A stretch of 39,698 nucleotides of DNA from an uncultured Opitutales bacterium (GTDB lineage Bacteria; Verrucomicrobiota; Verrucomicrobiia; Opitutales; Intestinicryptomonadaceae). Below are positions 8,840-16,441 of this stretch, one piece after another; position 1 is the first letter of the stretch; each line of letters starts with the position of its first letter. The DNA lies in contig CALXOC010000043.1 in assembly GCA_944389915.1 (NCBI GenBank), positions 1 to 39,698 of the forward strand. The letters are read 5' to 3'. The notes below the pieces were generated by a model that was not told where the DNA came from, searched no databases, and saw nothing but the letters and a program-made list of their open reading frames with translations. The position numbers and the translations under genes are program-made.

Positions 8840-9709
8840 ATGGCGGGCAACAGTGAACTTTATTATGCGCTTGTGGCCCTCTTTGGGGCTGTATTAATAC
8901 TGTCAGCTCTTAATGCCTATTTTTTTGCCTCAAGAAATTTGTGCCTACTAAAGCGCTGGACCAGATGCTTTTTTTTCTCCTTAGCCATAGCCCTTATACT
9001 GGACTCGCTATTGCCCGAACGGCATTTTGAAGCCCTGCTTGTCGGGGGTTTTTTGCTGTTTTTTCTCGGTGAAAGTCTTTTTTATTGGATACAGTTAAGC
9101 GTATTTAACGCCGCGGGCCTTCCGCTCTTTGCAAAATACGAGCCCGCTGAAAACGCATGGTTGAGCGCGAAAAAATATGTGCTTTTAAAGCGCTCCATAG
9201 AGAAATTGGGCTTCAAAAAGTGCGCTGCCTACAAATCCGAAATAGAGGGAATAGAAACTTTTGCAACATGTTTTGAAAATGCGGAAAAAACGGTTGGGCT
9301 AAGCGTTGCATTTGTGCCCTACACCAGAAAGATGTACTTGACGGAATTTGGCTATTACAGCGTGCTGGCCGACGGCTCGCGAATATGCACCGACAGCTCG
9401 TCGCTACCTTTCGGATTGGAGTATCCTCCGAACTGGAGAGTTGAGCGCCATCCATGCGTAAGCAGTCCTTCAAAGCTGCTGAAGATACACATGTCGCGTT
9501 TGAAAGCGCGCGAAGAAGAAGCGGCTGTTCGCCTGCCAGACACGCCAAATATAAACGCCGAGCTCGGGGAAGTTGAAATGACATGCAGAAAATGCGGCCT
9601 GACAAACCCGCCGACCTCGTCGGGCGGCGGCATACTTACCCCAAAAGGTAAATACAGGCTTTGGAAAGACATGATTCTGGTTAACTTCCTTCCGTTTTTT
9701 GCGCGATAA
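8840..9709 (+). CDS. Unknown three-helix membrane protein with C-terminal soluble domain
   Basis: This 289-residue protein has hydrophobic segments at about 9-30, 42-59 and 64-87, then a soluble region of about 200 residues. A conserved-looking CRKCG pair of cysteines (C249, C252) near the C-terminus could bind a metal. The soluble part contains aromatic-rich strands (EFGYYSVLADGSR) that suggest a compact beta-containing domain. No family was recognised. The start is preceded by AAGGG and a small palindrome (GGCAAAATTTGCC, 8824-8836). The gene sits 44 bases after dnaN in the same direction, and its end is four bases from the convergent lpxK end, so it may be cotranscribed with dnaN. Confidence 0.7.
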   Translation: MAGNSELYYALVALFGAVLILSALNAYFFASRNLCLLKRWTRCFFFSLAIALILDSLLPERHFEALLVGGFLLFFLGESLFYWIQLSVFNAAGLPLFAKYEPAENAWLSAKKYVLLKRSIEKLGFKKCAAYKSEIEGIETFATCFENAEKTVGLSVAFVPYTRKMYLTEFGYYSVLADGSRICTDSSSLPFGLEYPPNWRVERHPCVSSPSKLLKIHMSRLKAREEEAAVRLPDTPNINAELGEVEMTCRKCGLTNPPTSSGGGILTPKGKYRLWKDMILVNFLPFFAR

Positions 9710-9713
9710 GCCG

Positions 9714-10967
9714 CTATTTGTCTTCGTCGGCCGCCCGCTTGGGGAAACATATGCGCTCTACGGCAGATTCGAAGTCGTCGGCGCCCTCGAGTATTTCAAT
9801 TTCGAGTTTCGTATAGTAAAACGGCATTCCGGCATCGTACGATGAGTCTATGCGCACAGAGTCCTTTTCGGTTGTGAGAGCCATCTGCGCCCCCGAAGCC
9901 CTCGCCTTGTCAAAAAACGAATCGAGTTCGGATGAATCGAAGCGGTGGTGGTCGAGAAAGCGCTTTGAAAACACAATTTCAGCGCCCAAGTTCCTCAACA
10001 GCCCTTCGAAACTTTCCGGAACGGCTATTGCGCAAAAACACGCGACCTTCGCGCCCTTTAAGACGTTCAAATCCAATCGGGCCCCCGTTGAAAAGTCGAC
10101 CAATGCGCTGGGTTTGTGCGAACATTCTATTATCTCCGCAGTGGGATTGTAAGTTCGTATTATGCGGTCTAATTCCGGATCGGGCGATCCGTCGGACTTT
10201 GTCAAAAATATGTACGAGGCGCGCTTCAGATGGGAAACAGGCTCCCGCAATATGCCGCGCGGCAACAGTCCCATGTTGCCGAAGGGATTGCTCTTATCCA
10301 CAAGTAAAAGCTGGAGCTGCCCCCGTAACGGAAGATATTGAAATCCGTCGTCAAGAACAAGCGTGTCCGCCCCAAACTCCGTTATTGCGTAATGCCCCGC
10401 CCTAACCCTGTTTTTGTCGACAATCACGATAACGCCGGGCAGATTGCGCGCAAGCATGTAGGGCTCGTCACCGGCAAATTCCGAATCTAAAAGAACGCGC
10501 TTGCCGTCTGATACAACTTTCGGTTTCGGAGCCTCGCCATGCGTCAGCCAGCGGATAAACTTTCCAAATGCGCCGTCGGACTTGCTCTTGTATCCGCGGC
10601 TCAAGATTGCGACTTTGCGCCCCCTCTCAGCCAGCGACCTCGCAAATTTTTCAACTATAGGAGTCTTTCCCGTTCCGCCTACCGTCAAATTCCCGACAAC
10701 AACAACCAGACAACCCAAAGGGGCATCGCGAAAGATTCTGTTTTTATACATCGCATAACGGGCGCGCACAATAGCCTCAAAAACAAAGGACAGCGCCTTT
10801 AAAAAAACCGCATATGCGCGCACCCAGAAATTCGGCTCGGCGCGGTCGTAAATAACATCTGCGGTAAAATGCGCAAAATTCTCAATACCGCGCGATATGC
10901 GGCGTTTCAATCTCCTAATATTATTCACTTTTGCAAAAATGGATAAAATAAAGCCACAACTATTCAA
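9714..10967 (-). CDS. lpxK: Tetraacyldisaccharide 4'-kinase (lipid A synthesis), N-terminally extended
   Basis: LpxK phosphorylates the 4' position of the lipid A disaccharide at the inner membrane. The P-loop [13 protein letters not shown] spans 91-103 and the DDGFQ motif is present, followed by the PFGN and [10 protein letters not shown] stretches typical of the family. The residue after DDGFQ is Tyr where many homologues have His. At up to 417 residues it is longer than the usual 320-350, with about 90 residues before the P-loop rather than about 50. The annotated start is a TTG overlapping the upstream stop by 8 bp. A GTG at 10928 or later alternatives are possible, so the start is uncertain. 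The hydrophobic stretch at 52-66 would be the membrane anchor. It implies a lipid-A-containing outer membrane. Confidence 0.93.
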   Translation of the reverse strand: MNSCGFILSIFAKVNNIRRLKRRISRGIENFAHFTADVIYDRAEPNFWVRAYAVFLKALSFVFEAIVRARYAMYKNRIFRDAPLGCLVVVVGNLTVGGTGKTPIVEKFARSLAERGRKVAILSRGYKSKSDGAFGKFIRWLTHGEAPKPKVVSDGKRVLLDSEFAGDEPYMLARNLPGVIVIVDKNRVRAGHYAITEFGADTLVLDDGFQYLPLRGQLQLLLVDKSNPFGNMGLLPRGILREPVSHLKRASYIFLTKSDGSPDPELDRIIRTYNPTAEIIECSHKPSALVDFSTGARLDLNVLKGAKVACFCAIAVPESFEGLLRNLGAEIVFSKRFLDHHRFDSSELDSFFDKARASGAQMALTTEKDSVRIDSSYDAGMPFYYTKLEIEILEGADDFESAVERICFPKRAADEDK

Positions 10968-12645
10968 GCTCTTTTAGCGTCCTGCTTGGCGAATACTTCT
11001 CCCTAAGCTTTGCCGAATTTACGCTTGCGCCATTTACATTTTCATACATTGAAACAGTTTTCAGCGCCGAGCGCATATCGCCATTGTCCGCGAATTTTGA
11101 AGCTAAAGGAACTGTAATCTTATTCCAGCATGCGTCAGGATTTGACGAGCAGCCGCGCAAAACGTCGAGATACATGGGAAACATCTCCGTTTTGTCCTCC
11201 AAACGCGCAAATAGACCGTTTAATTCGTCGGAATAAACTTCAAGCGCAAAGCCCGGGTCGTTGCGCATGACACCGCGCATTTCCGCTACAAACAGGCGGT
11301 CGGCTTCTTTCGATTTCTTGCGCATTATTAAATTGTTGCGATACGCTTTCAGCATTTTTACGGCCATGTCCGGATACCTTCTAAAAGCCTCGTAGCTGTC
11401 TCTCCAGAGAGCGTCGAGCTCATTCGGCTCGGATCCGCCGCGCGCTCTGGCATAAATATACGCCTGATACGCGCGCCAATTCTCGGTATTTGCTTTCTTT
11501 GATTTGTCGGCAAGAATTGCCGCGTCAAAATAAGAAGCCCTGTCGTACAATATCTGGGAGCACCTCAAAAACATATTTGAGATTACGCCGTCTCTTGTGA
11601 GATTGTACCTGCGCCCAAGCATAGCCATATCGTACATGTCCACTGTTTTCCAAGTCTGCGGATTGAGAGGCCGGCCGAAAAGCTTTTTGGCTTCGGGACT
11701 GCGCTCTATATCGTATTTCCAAACGCCGGGTTTCGACATGTAAGCGAACCATATTTCCAAGTTCCCCTTCGCCTCCTCGCAAAAATACAGGCACGGTATG
11801 CCGTTGGCATTGGCAAGGCGCCATGTGTAATACATTTTCTCGCTATTGGAGGCCCCGTATTTCTTCATGTTGGCAAGGGTAAAATTGTGCTCAAATTCGT
11901 CCCACGGAAGAAACTTCTTATTTTTGAGCCTGGAATAGTCGGTCTTTATAAGCTGCTTTGCCTTCTCTATCACCGCCGGAGAAGTGTTGGGTTTAAGCAT
12001 TTCCTTTAGTTCCGACAATGGGCCGGCAACTCCCATCATCCATACGAGCTCCCCTACACTCAATTTGTCCATCGGAAACATAAACACCGACGGATCCTCC
12101 ATAAAGTGCCAAAATAATTCCTGCGGCTGCGATATTGCAGCCGGATTTGAAGGCATTTTGCAATCCGGCCAGTTTGAAGGAGGAGGAACATCGTATATCA
12201 GGGAAATGGCGTAAGCCGCGCGCAGATATTTTAAGGTTTGAGCCGGATATATCTGATAAAGCGTCTTAAGGGTGCCGCAAAAGCCCGGCATATTATCCTC
12301 CGGACGAATAGTCTCGTACATATCGGAAAAAGCCGCGAGATCGGAAAGCATGGCTTTCTTTAAAGCGGGGGGAAGGTCTTTCCCGTACTCGGCGAAAAAT
12401 TCGGCGGCCAAATGCGTATAAAGCCAATTTGCGGCCCACTCATAGGGTTGCTTTAGCGCATATTCCACAGCCTTATTTTTTGCGCTGCCTGACAGCTCCT
12501 TCCAACGCTCGGGAGAATCTGCCCGAATATATTCGTCGAGCTGCGCATCTGTCAGAGGCAAGGCCGGAAAATTCGGCAAAGCCTCCGTCTGAGCCTGTGC
12601 GAATGCGCAAAAACAAAATATGAATATGGTGAGAATTTCCTTCAT
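10960..12645 (-). CDS. Secreted protein with degenerate transglutaminase-like domain
   Basis: This 561-residue protein has a signal peptide ([19 protein letters not shown], cleavage near 17-19). The start at 12645 was chosen because the signal peptide begins there. The middle resembles the transglutaminase-like fold: a YGASN turn, a helix, NGIPCLYF, then EIWFAY and WKYD. In active members these positions are Cys, then GIPA, then His, then Asp. Here they read S266, E297 and D312, so two of the three catalytic residues appear replaced. The C-terminal 200 residues are helical and repeat-like (TPR-like spacing, not proven). The function is unknown, and a binding or scaffolding role outside the cytoplasm is plausible. 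It is cotranscribed with lpxK, whose possible start overlaps its stop. Confidence 0.7.
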   Translation of the reverse strand: MKEILTIFIFCFCAFAQAQTEALPNFPALPLTDAQLDEYIRADSPERWKELSGSAKNKAVEYALKQPYEWAANWLYTHLAAEFFAEYGKDLPPALKKAMLSDLAAFSDMYETIRPEDNMPGFCGTLKTLYQIYPAQTLKYLRAAYAISLIYDVPPPSNWPDCKMPSNPAAISQPQELFWHFMEDPSVFMFPMDKLSVGELVWMMGVAGPLSELKEMLKPNTSPAVIEKAKQLIKTDYSRLKNKKFLPWDEFEHNFTLANMKKYGASNSEKMYYTWRLANANGIPCLYFCEEAKGNLEIWFAYMSKPGVWKYDIERSPEAKKLFGRPLNPQTWKTVDMYDMAMLGRRYNLTRDGVISNMFLRCSQILYDRASYFDAAILADKSKKANTENWRAYQAYIYARARGGSEPNELDALWRDSYEAFRRYPDMAVKMLKAYRNNLIMRKKSKEADRLFVAEMRGVMRNDPGFALEVYSDELNGLFARLEDKTEMFPMYLDVLRGCSSNPDACWNKITVPLASKFADNGDMRSALKTVSMYENVNGASVNSAKLREKYSPSRTLKELE

Positions 12646-12701
12646 CGTACAAAGAATGAAAAATAAAAAACTCGGTGGATTGTCAAGCAAGGGTGTTGAA
12701 A

Positions 12702-12719
12702 AATCGCCGGCCGGCGATT
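12702..12719 (-). terminator. Perfect 18-bp palindrome, possible second terminator
   Basis: AATCGCCGG at 12702-12710 is followed directly by its complement CCGGCGATT at 12711-12719. On the minus strand it is followed by a short T-run (TTTTTC), so it could act as a second terminator after the Gfo/Idh gene. Alternatively it may be an operator about 60 bp upstream of the transglutaminase-like gene. Confidence 0.4.
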
Positions 12720-12753
12720 AGAAAGACACCGCCATCAGTCCAATGTTTCAGGC

Positions 12754-12783
12754 AAAAAAAATCCGCCCTAAAAAGGGCGGATT
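12754..12783 (-). terminator. Intrinsic terminator after the Gfo/Idh gene
   Basis: A 10-bp perfect stem (AATCCGCCCT, 12760-12769, with AGGGCGGATT, 12774-12783) has an AAAA loop and, on the minus strand, a T-run from 12759 to 12754. It lies 19 bases beyond the end of the minus-strand oxidoreductase gene. Confidence 0.88.
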
Positions 12784-12801
12784 GCAAGAAGCGCTGCCGG
12801 A

Positions 12802-14166
12802 CTATCTCAGGCTAAAGGGCAAAAAAGACTTGTTGTATTCGTAAAGCGACCTTACAAGCCTGTCCGCCTCGGGACAATCCGCAAAAGACATCTTTGAGGG
12901 AATATATGTCAGCTCCCTGTCGGGGAAGCAGAGCGATATCATGTTCAAGAGGCACATTTCCGTAAACGGAGCTGCGTAGTCAAAGTTGCCCTGGGGCTGT
13001 TTCCCCTCAAGGCAACCGCGCACCCATTCGAGCTGGGGATTATCCGGAGAAGCGGAGCGCGCTATGGTCTTTTTCGGAAGAGCGTTCGCCTTCTTGAGTT
13101 CCACCATTCTCTCGCGGGGATATATATAAGTGCCGAGTCCATATTCGTTGGTGTAGACCGTCTCCTTCGTGCCCACAATGAAAGTGCAATTCTTGTTGCG
13201 CTCGTCCTTCAAGAACTCCGGCTTTACGCGCTTGATTTCCTTGGGTTTGCGCCCGCCGTCGTACCAGTGCAGCCTTATCCTGTTGTCTACGCCGCGCTTG
13301 TTCATGAATGTCATTATAGACGAGGCCTCCTTCGGCCAACTGTAATCGTTAAACTTAGAGGAATTTCCGCTAATCTTCATGGGATAGCCCAAATCAAAGG
13401 CAGAGTACGGCACGTCGAGGAAGTGGCAAGCCATGTCTCCGCAAGCGCCCGTACCGTAGTTGCGCAAGCCTCTCCATTTGAATGGAACAAATGCGCTGTT
13501 GTAGGGCTGGTACGGCGCCACTCCGAGCCACAGGGGATAGTCGAGCGTGGACGGAACTTTTTCCGCCGGGGGCATTACCAACTCTCCCTGCGGCCATATG
13601 GGGCGATTTGTCCAAATATAAATATCCTCTATCTCGCCTATGATTCCGGCCTCGTACCATTCGCGAATAAGGCGCCAACCTTCGTTGGTGTGGCCTTGGT
13701 TGCCCATCTGGGTGATGACTCCGGCGCGCGAAGCAAGCCTCTTTAGTTCGCGGGATTCCCATATGGTGCGCGTGAGGGGCTTCTGGCAGAAAACATGCTT
13801 GCCCATTGCAATGGCCCATGCTGATTGCGCATAGTGCATGTGGTCGGGAGTGGAGACTATCACCGCATCTATTTGCTTGTCCATCTTGTCAAGCATAACG
13901 CGATAATCTTTGTAGCGCGGAATAGTCGGAAATTCTTTGTACCATTTTGCCGCCCTATTGTCGTCGACATCGCAGAAAGCCACAATATTTGCCTCTTTCT
14001 GGTTGCGAAGGCGCATAATGGACAAGCCCCCTATGCCCCCCACTCCAATGAGAGCAATATTGAGCTTCGAATTAGGCCCTATTTGTTTTCCTATACTCCA
14101 AGAAGGAAGGAGCATCAAACTTCCAGCGGCTCCTACACCCTTCAAGAAACTTCTGCGTGTTACCAT
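12802..14166 (-). CDS. Tat-exported Gfo/Idh/MocA-family oxidoreductase
   Basis: This 454-residue protein carries a twin-arginine signal (TRRSFLKG, residues 3-10) followed by a hydrophobic segment, so it should be exported folded with its nucleotide cofactor. The Rossmann loop GVGGIGG is at 41-47. The active-site segment CQKPLT (127-132) replaces the usual EKP with QKP. The domain order is an N-terminal NAD(P)-binding fold and a C-terminal alpha/beta domain. Such proteins oxidise or reduce sugar hydroxyls and are numerous in Verrucomicrobiota and Bacteroidota, where some work with TIM-barrel partners in keto-sugar chemistry; the substrate here is unknown. AAGGA precedes the ATG at a good distance. 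An intrinsic terminator follows, so it seems to be a single-gene unit. Confidence 0.92.
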   Translation of the reverse strand: MVTRRSFLKGVGAAGSLMLLPSWSIGKQIGPNSKLNIALIGVGGIGGLSIMRLRNQKEANIVAFCDVDDNRAAKWYKEFPTIPRYKDYRVMLDKMDKQIDAVIVSTPDHMHYAQSAWAIAMGKHVFCQKPLTRTIWESRELKRLASRAGVITQMGNQGHTNEGWRLIREWYEAGIIGEIEDIYIWTNRPIWPQGELVMPPAEKVPSTLDYPLWLGVAPYQPYNSAFVPFKWRGLRNYGTGACGDMACHFLDVPYSAFDLGYPMKISGNSSKFNDYSWPKEASSIMTFMNKRGVDNRIRLHWYDGGRKPKEIKRVKPEFLKDERNKNCTFIVGTKETVYTNEYGLGTYIYPRERMVELKKANALPKKTIARSASPDNPQLEWVRGCLEGKQPQGNFDYAAPFTEMCLLNMISLCFPDRELTYIPSKMSFADCPEADRLVRSLYEYNKSFLPFSLR

Positions 14167-14240
14167 ATATATCCTTTTTTATATTAAGCTATGATTAAAA
14201 TATGCGCAAAAATAAAAATTTCCGAATCGACAAAACAAAC

Positions 14241-14250
14241 TCGATATCGA
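14241..14250. promoter_or_regulatory. Small palindrome in the Gfo/Idh-cutA divergent gap
   Basis: TCGATATCGA is a perfect 10-bp palindrome near the middle of the 162-bp region between the two divergent genes. It could be an operator half-site or chance. Nothing else firm is seen in this gap. Confidence 0.2.
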
Positions 14251-14328
14251 AATCCTATATCCCTGCTAGGTAAAGGATCGTAGAAAAAAACTTTTGCGTC
14301 AATAATTTTTTGCATAATAATAGCCTTC

Positions 14329-14649
14329 ATGAAAAAAAGCATTTTTAAGGTAGAGACCACTTGCCCAAGCATTGAAATGGCCGAACTCATAGCCAACACC
14401 CTCGTATTCGAGAAGCTTGCGGCATGCGTTCAAATGGGAAGCGAAATCAGGTCCGTTTACACTTGGAAGGGAAAGGCTTATAAAGAGGCGGAAATCCCCA
14501 TAACAATAAAGACCTCGGGGAAGTCGCTCGAGAGGCTCCGGGACCGGGTATCGCAACTGCACAGTTACGAGTGCCCGCAGTGGATAATTACTGAAGTTTC
14601 CGCATCTGAACCATATGCCGACTGGGTTGAAGAAAATACGGTTCCGTAG
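14329..14649 (+). CDS. cutA: CutA1 divalent-cation tolerance protein
   Basis: This 106-residue protein matches the length of CutA1, a very stable trimeric ferredoxin-like-fold protein linked to copper tolerance and proposed to have a PII-like signalling role. Diagnostic positions are present: LAACVQ (34-39), SVYTWKGK (44-51 region), a central IKT, and LHSYECPQWI where the family has LHPYEVPEII, ending in YADWV. The replacement of the usual PxxVPE by SxxCPQ is a local variation. It is divergent from the Gfo/Idh gene and lacks an obvious Shine-Dalgarno. Confidence 0.93.
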   Translation: MKKSIFKVETTCPSIEMAELIANTLVFEKLAACVQMGSEIRSVYTWKGKAYKEAEIPITIKTSGKSLERLRDRVSQLHSYECPQWIITEVSASEPYADWVEENTVP

Positions 14650-14718
14650 CTTTTTAAACGGAGCAAAAAAAAGAAGCTCGGACAAATCCGGGCAACACCG
14701 ACAAAAGTCTCAAACAAC

Positions 14719-14747
14719 TTGACACTTTCACATTACTCATTCTTAAT
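14719..14747 (+). promoter_or_regulatory. Promoter for the def-coaE-rho gene run
   Basis: A consensus -35 box TTGACA (14719-14724) is followed 17 bp later by CTTAAT (14742-14747). The predicted start point is next to the ATG at 14755, so the transcript would be leaderless or nearly so, which fits the lack of a Shine-Dalgarno there. Confidence 0.5.
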
Positions 14748-14754
14748 TTGAACC

Positions 14755-15213
14755 ATGCCTAAAGTCGATATAGAACTTGTTAGAATGGTTTTGCAAAAGG
14801 CCGAGATTGACGCCAGCAAAATAGCCCAGATTCTCGACGATATAAAATTTGAATCGAAAGAGAGCGCCAAAGAGGAAGGCAAAGAGCCCCCGGTAAAAAA
14901 GCAATTTGTTGTGATTTTAAGCGATCCATACGGGAAAGTAGCCGATACCGGTTTTGAATACACAGGCTGGGTGGTGCAAATACCGGAGGACGAAAATCCC
15001 GCCTCCGCCTTGGAGCGCCTCCATAGGGGGGCGTACGATTTTAACGCCACGCCCAAAGGCCGCAGAATGCCATTAAAAACGGTGGCAGAAGCCTGCGAAT
15101 TCGGATCGGCGAAAATAAACAAGGAACACAAGGTGTGGATAAAGACAAAGGAGCCCGTTCTCATAATGACAACTTCGGGAAAAATTCCCAGAGAAGCCAA
15201 GGACAAAGAATAA
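14755..15213 (+). CDS. Unknown 152-residue cytoplasmic protein
   Basis: No signal peptide or membrane segment is present. The first 35 residues look like a helical pair (MPKVDIELVRMVLQKAEID, then KIAQILDDIKFE). A charged linker rich in Lys and Glu follows. From about residue 50 a beta-rich domain starts (KQFVVILSDPYGKV, FEYTGWVVQIPEDENP) and continues through a helix with ALERLHRGAYDFN to KVWIKTKEPVLIM. No family was recognised. It lies five bases ahead of peptide deformylase, at the head of a close-packed run with coaE and rho, so it is probably cotranscribed with translation-related genes. Confidence 0.7.
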   Translation: MPKVDIELVRMVLQKAEIDASKIAQILDDIKFESKESAKEEGKEPPVKKQFVVILSDPYGKVADTGFEYTGWVVQIPEDENPASALERLHRGAYDFNATPKGRRMPLKTVAEACEFGSAKINKEHKVWIKTKEPVLIMTTSGKIPREAKDKE

Positions 15214-15218
15214 CTTTT

Positions 15219-15806
15219 ATGCCGCGCGAACTCATAAAATACGGGAATCCCATACTCAGGGCAAAATCCTCCGCCGTTGAGAGTTTCGACGAAGACCTTG
15301 CCGAGCTTGCCCGCGACCTCAAAGAAACGCTAATAGAGGAGAAAGGGCTGGGCTTGGCGGCGCCCCAAATAGGAGTGTCGAAAAAAGTATTTGTAATAGA
15401 TATGCGCCTGCGCTCCAATACGGACGCCCCATGTAATTTTACCATAGACGGCAAAGCTTTGCCTCTCGATATAGCAATGCCCCTTGTTGCGGTAAATCCG
15501 GAAGTTTTTGAAGAGGGAGACTATATCATAAGCGCCGATGAAGGCTGCCTCTCCTTCCCCGGAATTTTCGCCGAGATTGAGAGAAGCGAAAAGGTGCGCA
15601 TGAAATACTTTGACGTAGACGGAAATCCCCACGAATTGCGCTGCGACGACCTCTTTGCCCGATGCGTGCAGCACGAGAACGACCATTTAAACGGCGTGTG
15701 CTTCATAGATAGAGCCAGGCAAAAAGAGCTGTTTAAAATAAGCGCAAAACTGCGGAAGTTAAAGAAGCAGACGCGCGAGCTTTTAAAGCACCAAAGCGAA
15801 AAATGA
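15219..15806 (+). CDS. def: Peptide deformylase
   Basis: This 195-residue enzyme removes the formyl group from the N-terminal methionine of new proteins. The three family motifs are complete: GLGLAAPQIG (43-52), EGCLS (108-112) with metal-ligand C110, and QHENDH (151-156) supplying metal ligands H152 and H156 and catalytic E153. The ATG at 15219 was chosen because MPRELIKYGNPIL matches the normal N-terminus; the longer open frame upstream overlaps the previous gene. There is an insert between motifs one and two (about 66-85) compared with the shortest homologues. The next gene overlaps its stop by 4 bp. Confidence 0.96.
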   Translation: MPRELIKYGNPILRAKSSAVESFDEDLAELARDLKETLIEEKGLGLAAPQIGVSKKVFVIDMRLRSNTDAPCNFTIDGKALPLDIAMPLVAVNPEVFEEGDYIISADEGCLSFPGIFAEIERSEKVRMKYFDVDGNPHELRCDDLFARCVQHENDHLNGVCFIDRARQKELFKISAKLRKLKKQTRELLKHQSEK

Positions 15807-16438
15807 CAACCATAAACATTGCCCTGACAGGCGCTATGGGCTGCGGCAAAAGCGCGGCCGCTTCCATTTTCAAGGGACTCGGAGCGGAGGTTGTAGATTT
15901 GGACAAGTTGTGCAAGGAACTGTTGTCAAACGATGCCGAAATAAGGGCGAAAACATCGCGGCTTTTAGGGGCCGAAGTCTTCGATCCCTCCGGGAATCCC
16001 AATGCGTGCCTCATTGCCCAAAAAGTGTTTTCAGATAAAGAGCTCTTGCTGGAATACGAGGCAATAATACATCCGGCGGCACTAAAAAAAGCGGGCATAG
16101 ACATTTTTTGTTGCGGCAGTGTCGCGGCTGGCTGCGAAAGATCAGGCGCAAATACTTCAAAAACTTCCCCGAAGCGCATACGCATTTTTGAAATTCCGCT
16201 GCTTTACGAAAAAAGGCTTGATAAATATTTTGAAATCTGCGTGAGTATTCTGTGCAGCGAGGCGCTGCGATTGTCGCGTTTGCGTGCCAGGGGCATGTCG
16301 GCCAACGAAATATCGGCGCGCGACGCTTTTCAAATGTCTGCCGAAAAAAAGGCCGAAATGGCCGATGTGGTTTTATTCAATGAGGGTTCAGTGCCCTTTT
16401 TGAAAAGGCAGGCGAATCTGTTTTTATCACGTATATAA
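15803..16438 (+). CDS. coaE: Dephospho-CoA kinase
   Basis: This 211-residue enzyme phosphorylates dephospho-CoA, the last step of coenzyme A synthesis. The P-loop GAMGCGKSAAA is at 10-20 (usually GxxGSGKS; here Ala and Met occupy variable positions), followed by VVDLDKL with the catalytic Asp pair. The HP motif in AIIHPAA and the EIPLLYE substrate motif are both clear. About 20 extra residues (CCGSVAAGCERSGANTSKTS) lie between the HP helix and the EIPLL strand where typical proteins have a short turn. It overlaps def by 4 bp and is three bases from rho. Confidence 0.94.
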   Translation: MTTINIALTGAMGCGKSAAASIFKGLGAEVVDLDKLCKELLSNDAEIRAKTSRLLGAEVFDPSGNPNACLIAQKVFSDKELLLEYEAIIHPAALKKAGIDIFCCGSVAAGCERSGANTSKTSPKRIRIFEIPLLYEKRLDKYFEICVSILCSEALRLSRLRARGMSANEISARDAFQMSAEKKAEMADVVLFNEGSVPFLKRQANLFLSRI

Positions 16439-16441
16439 AAA

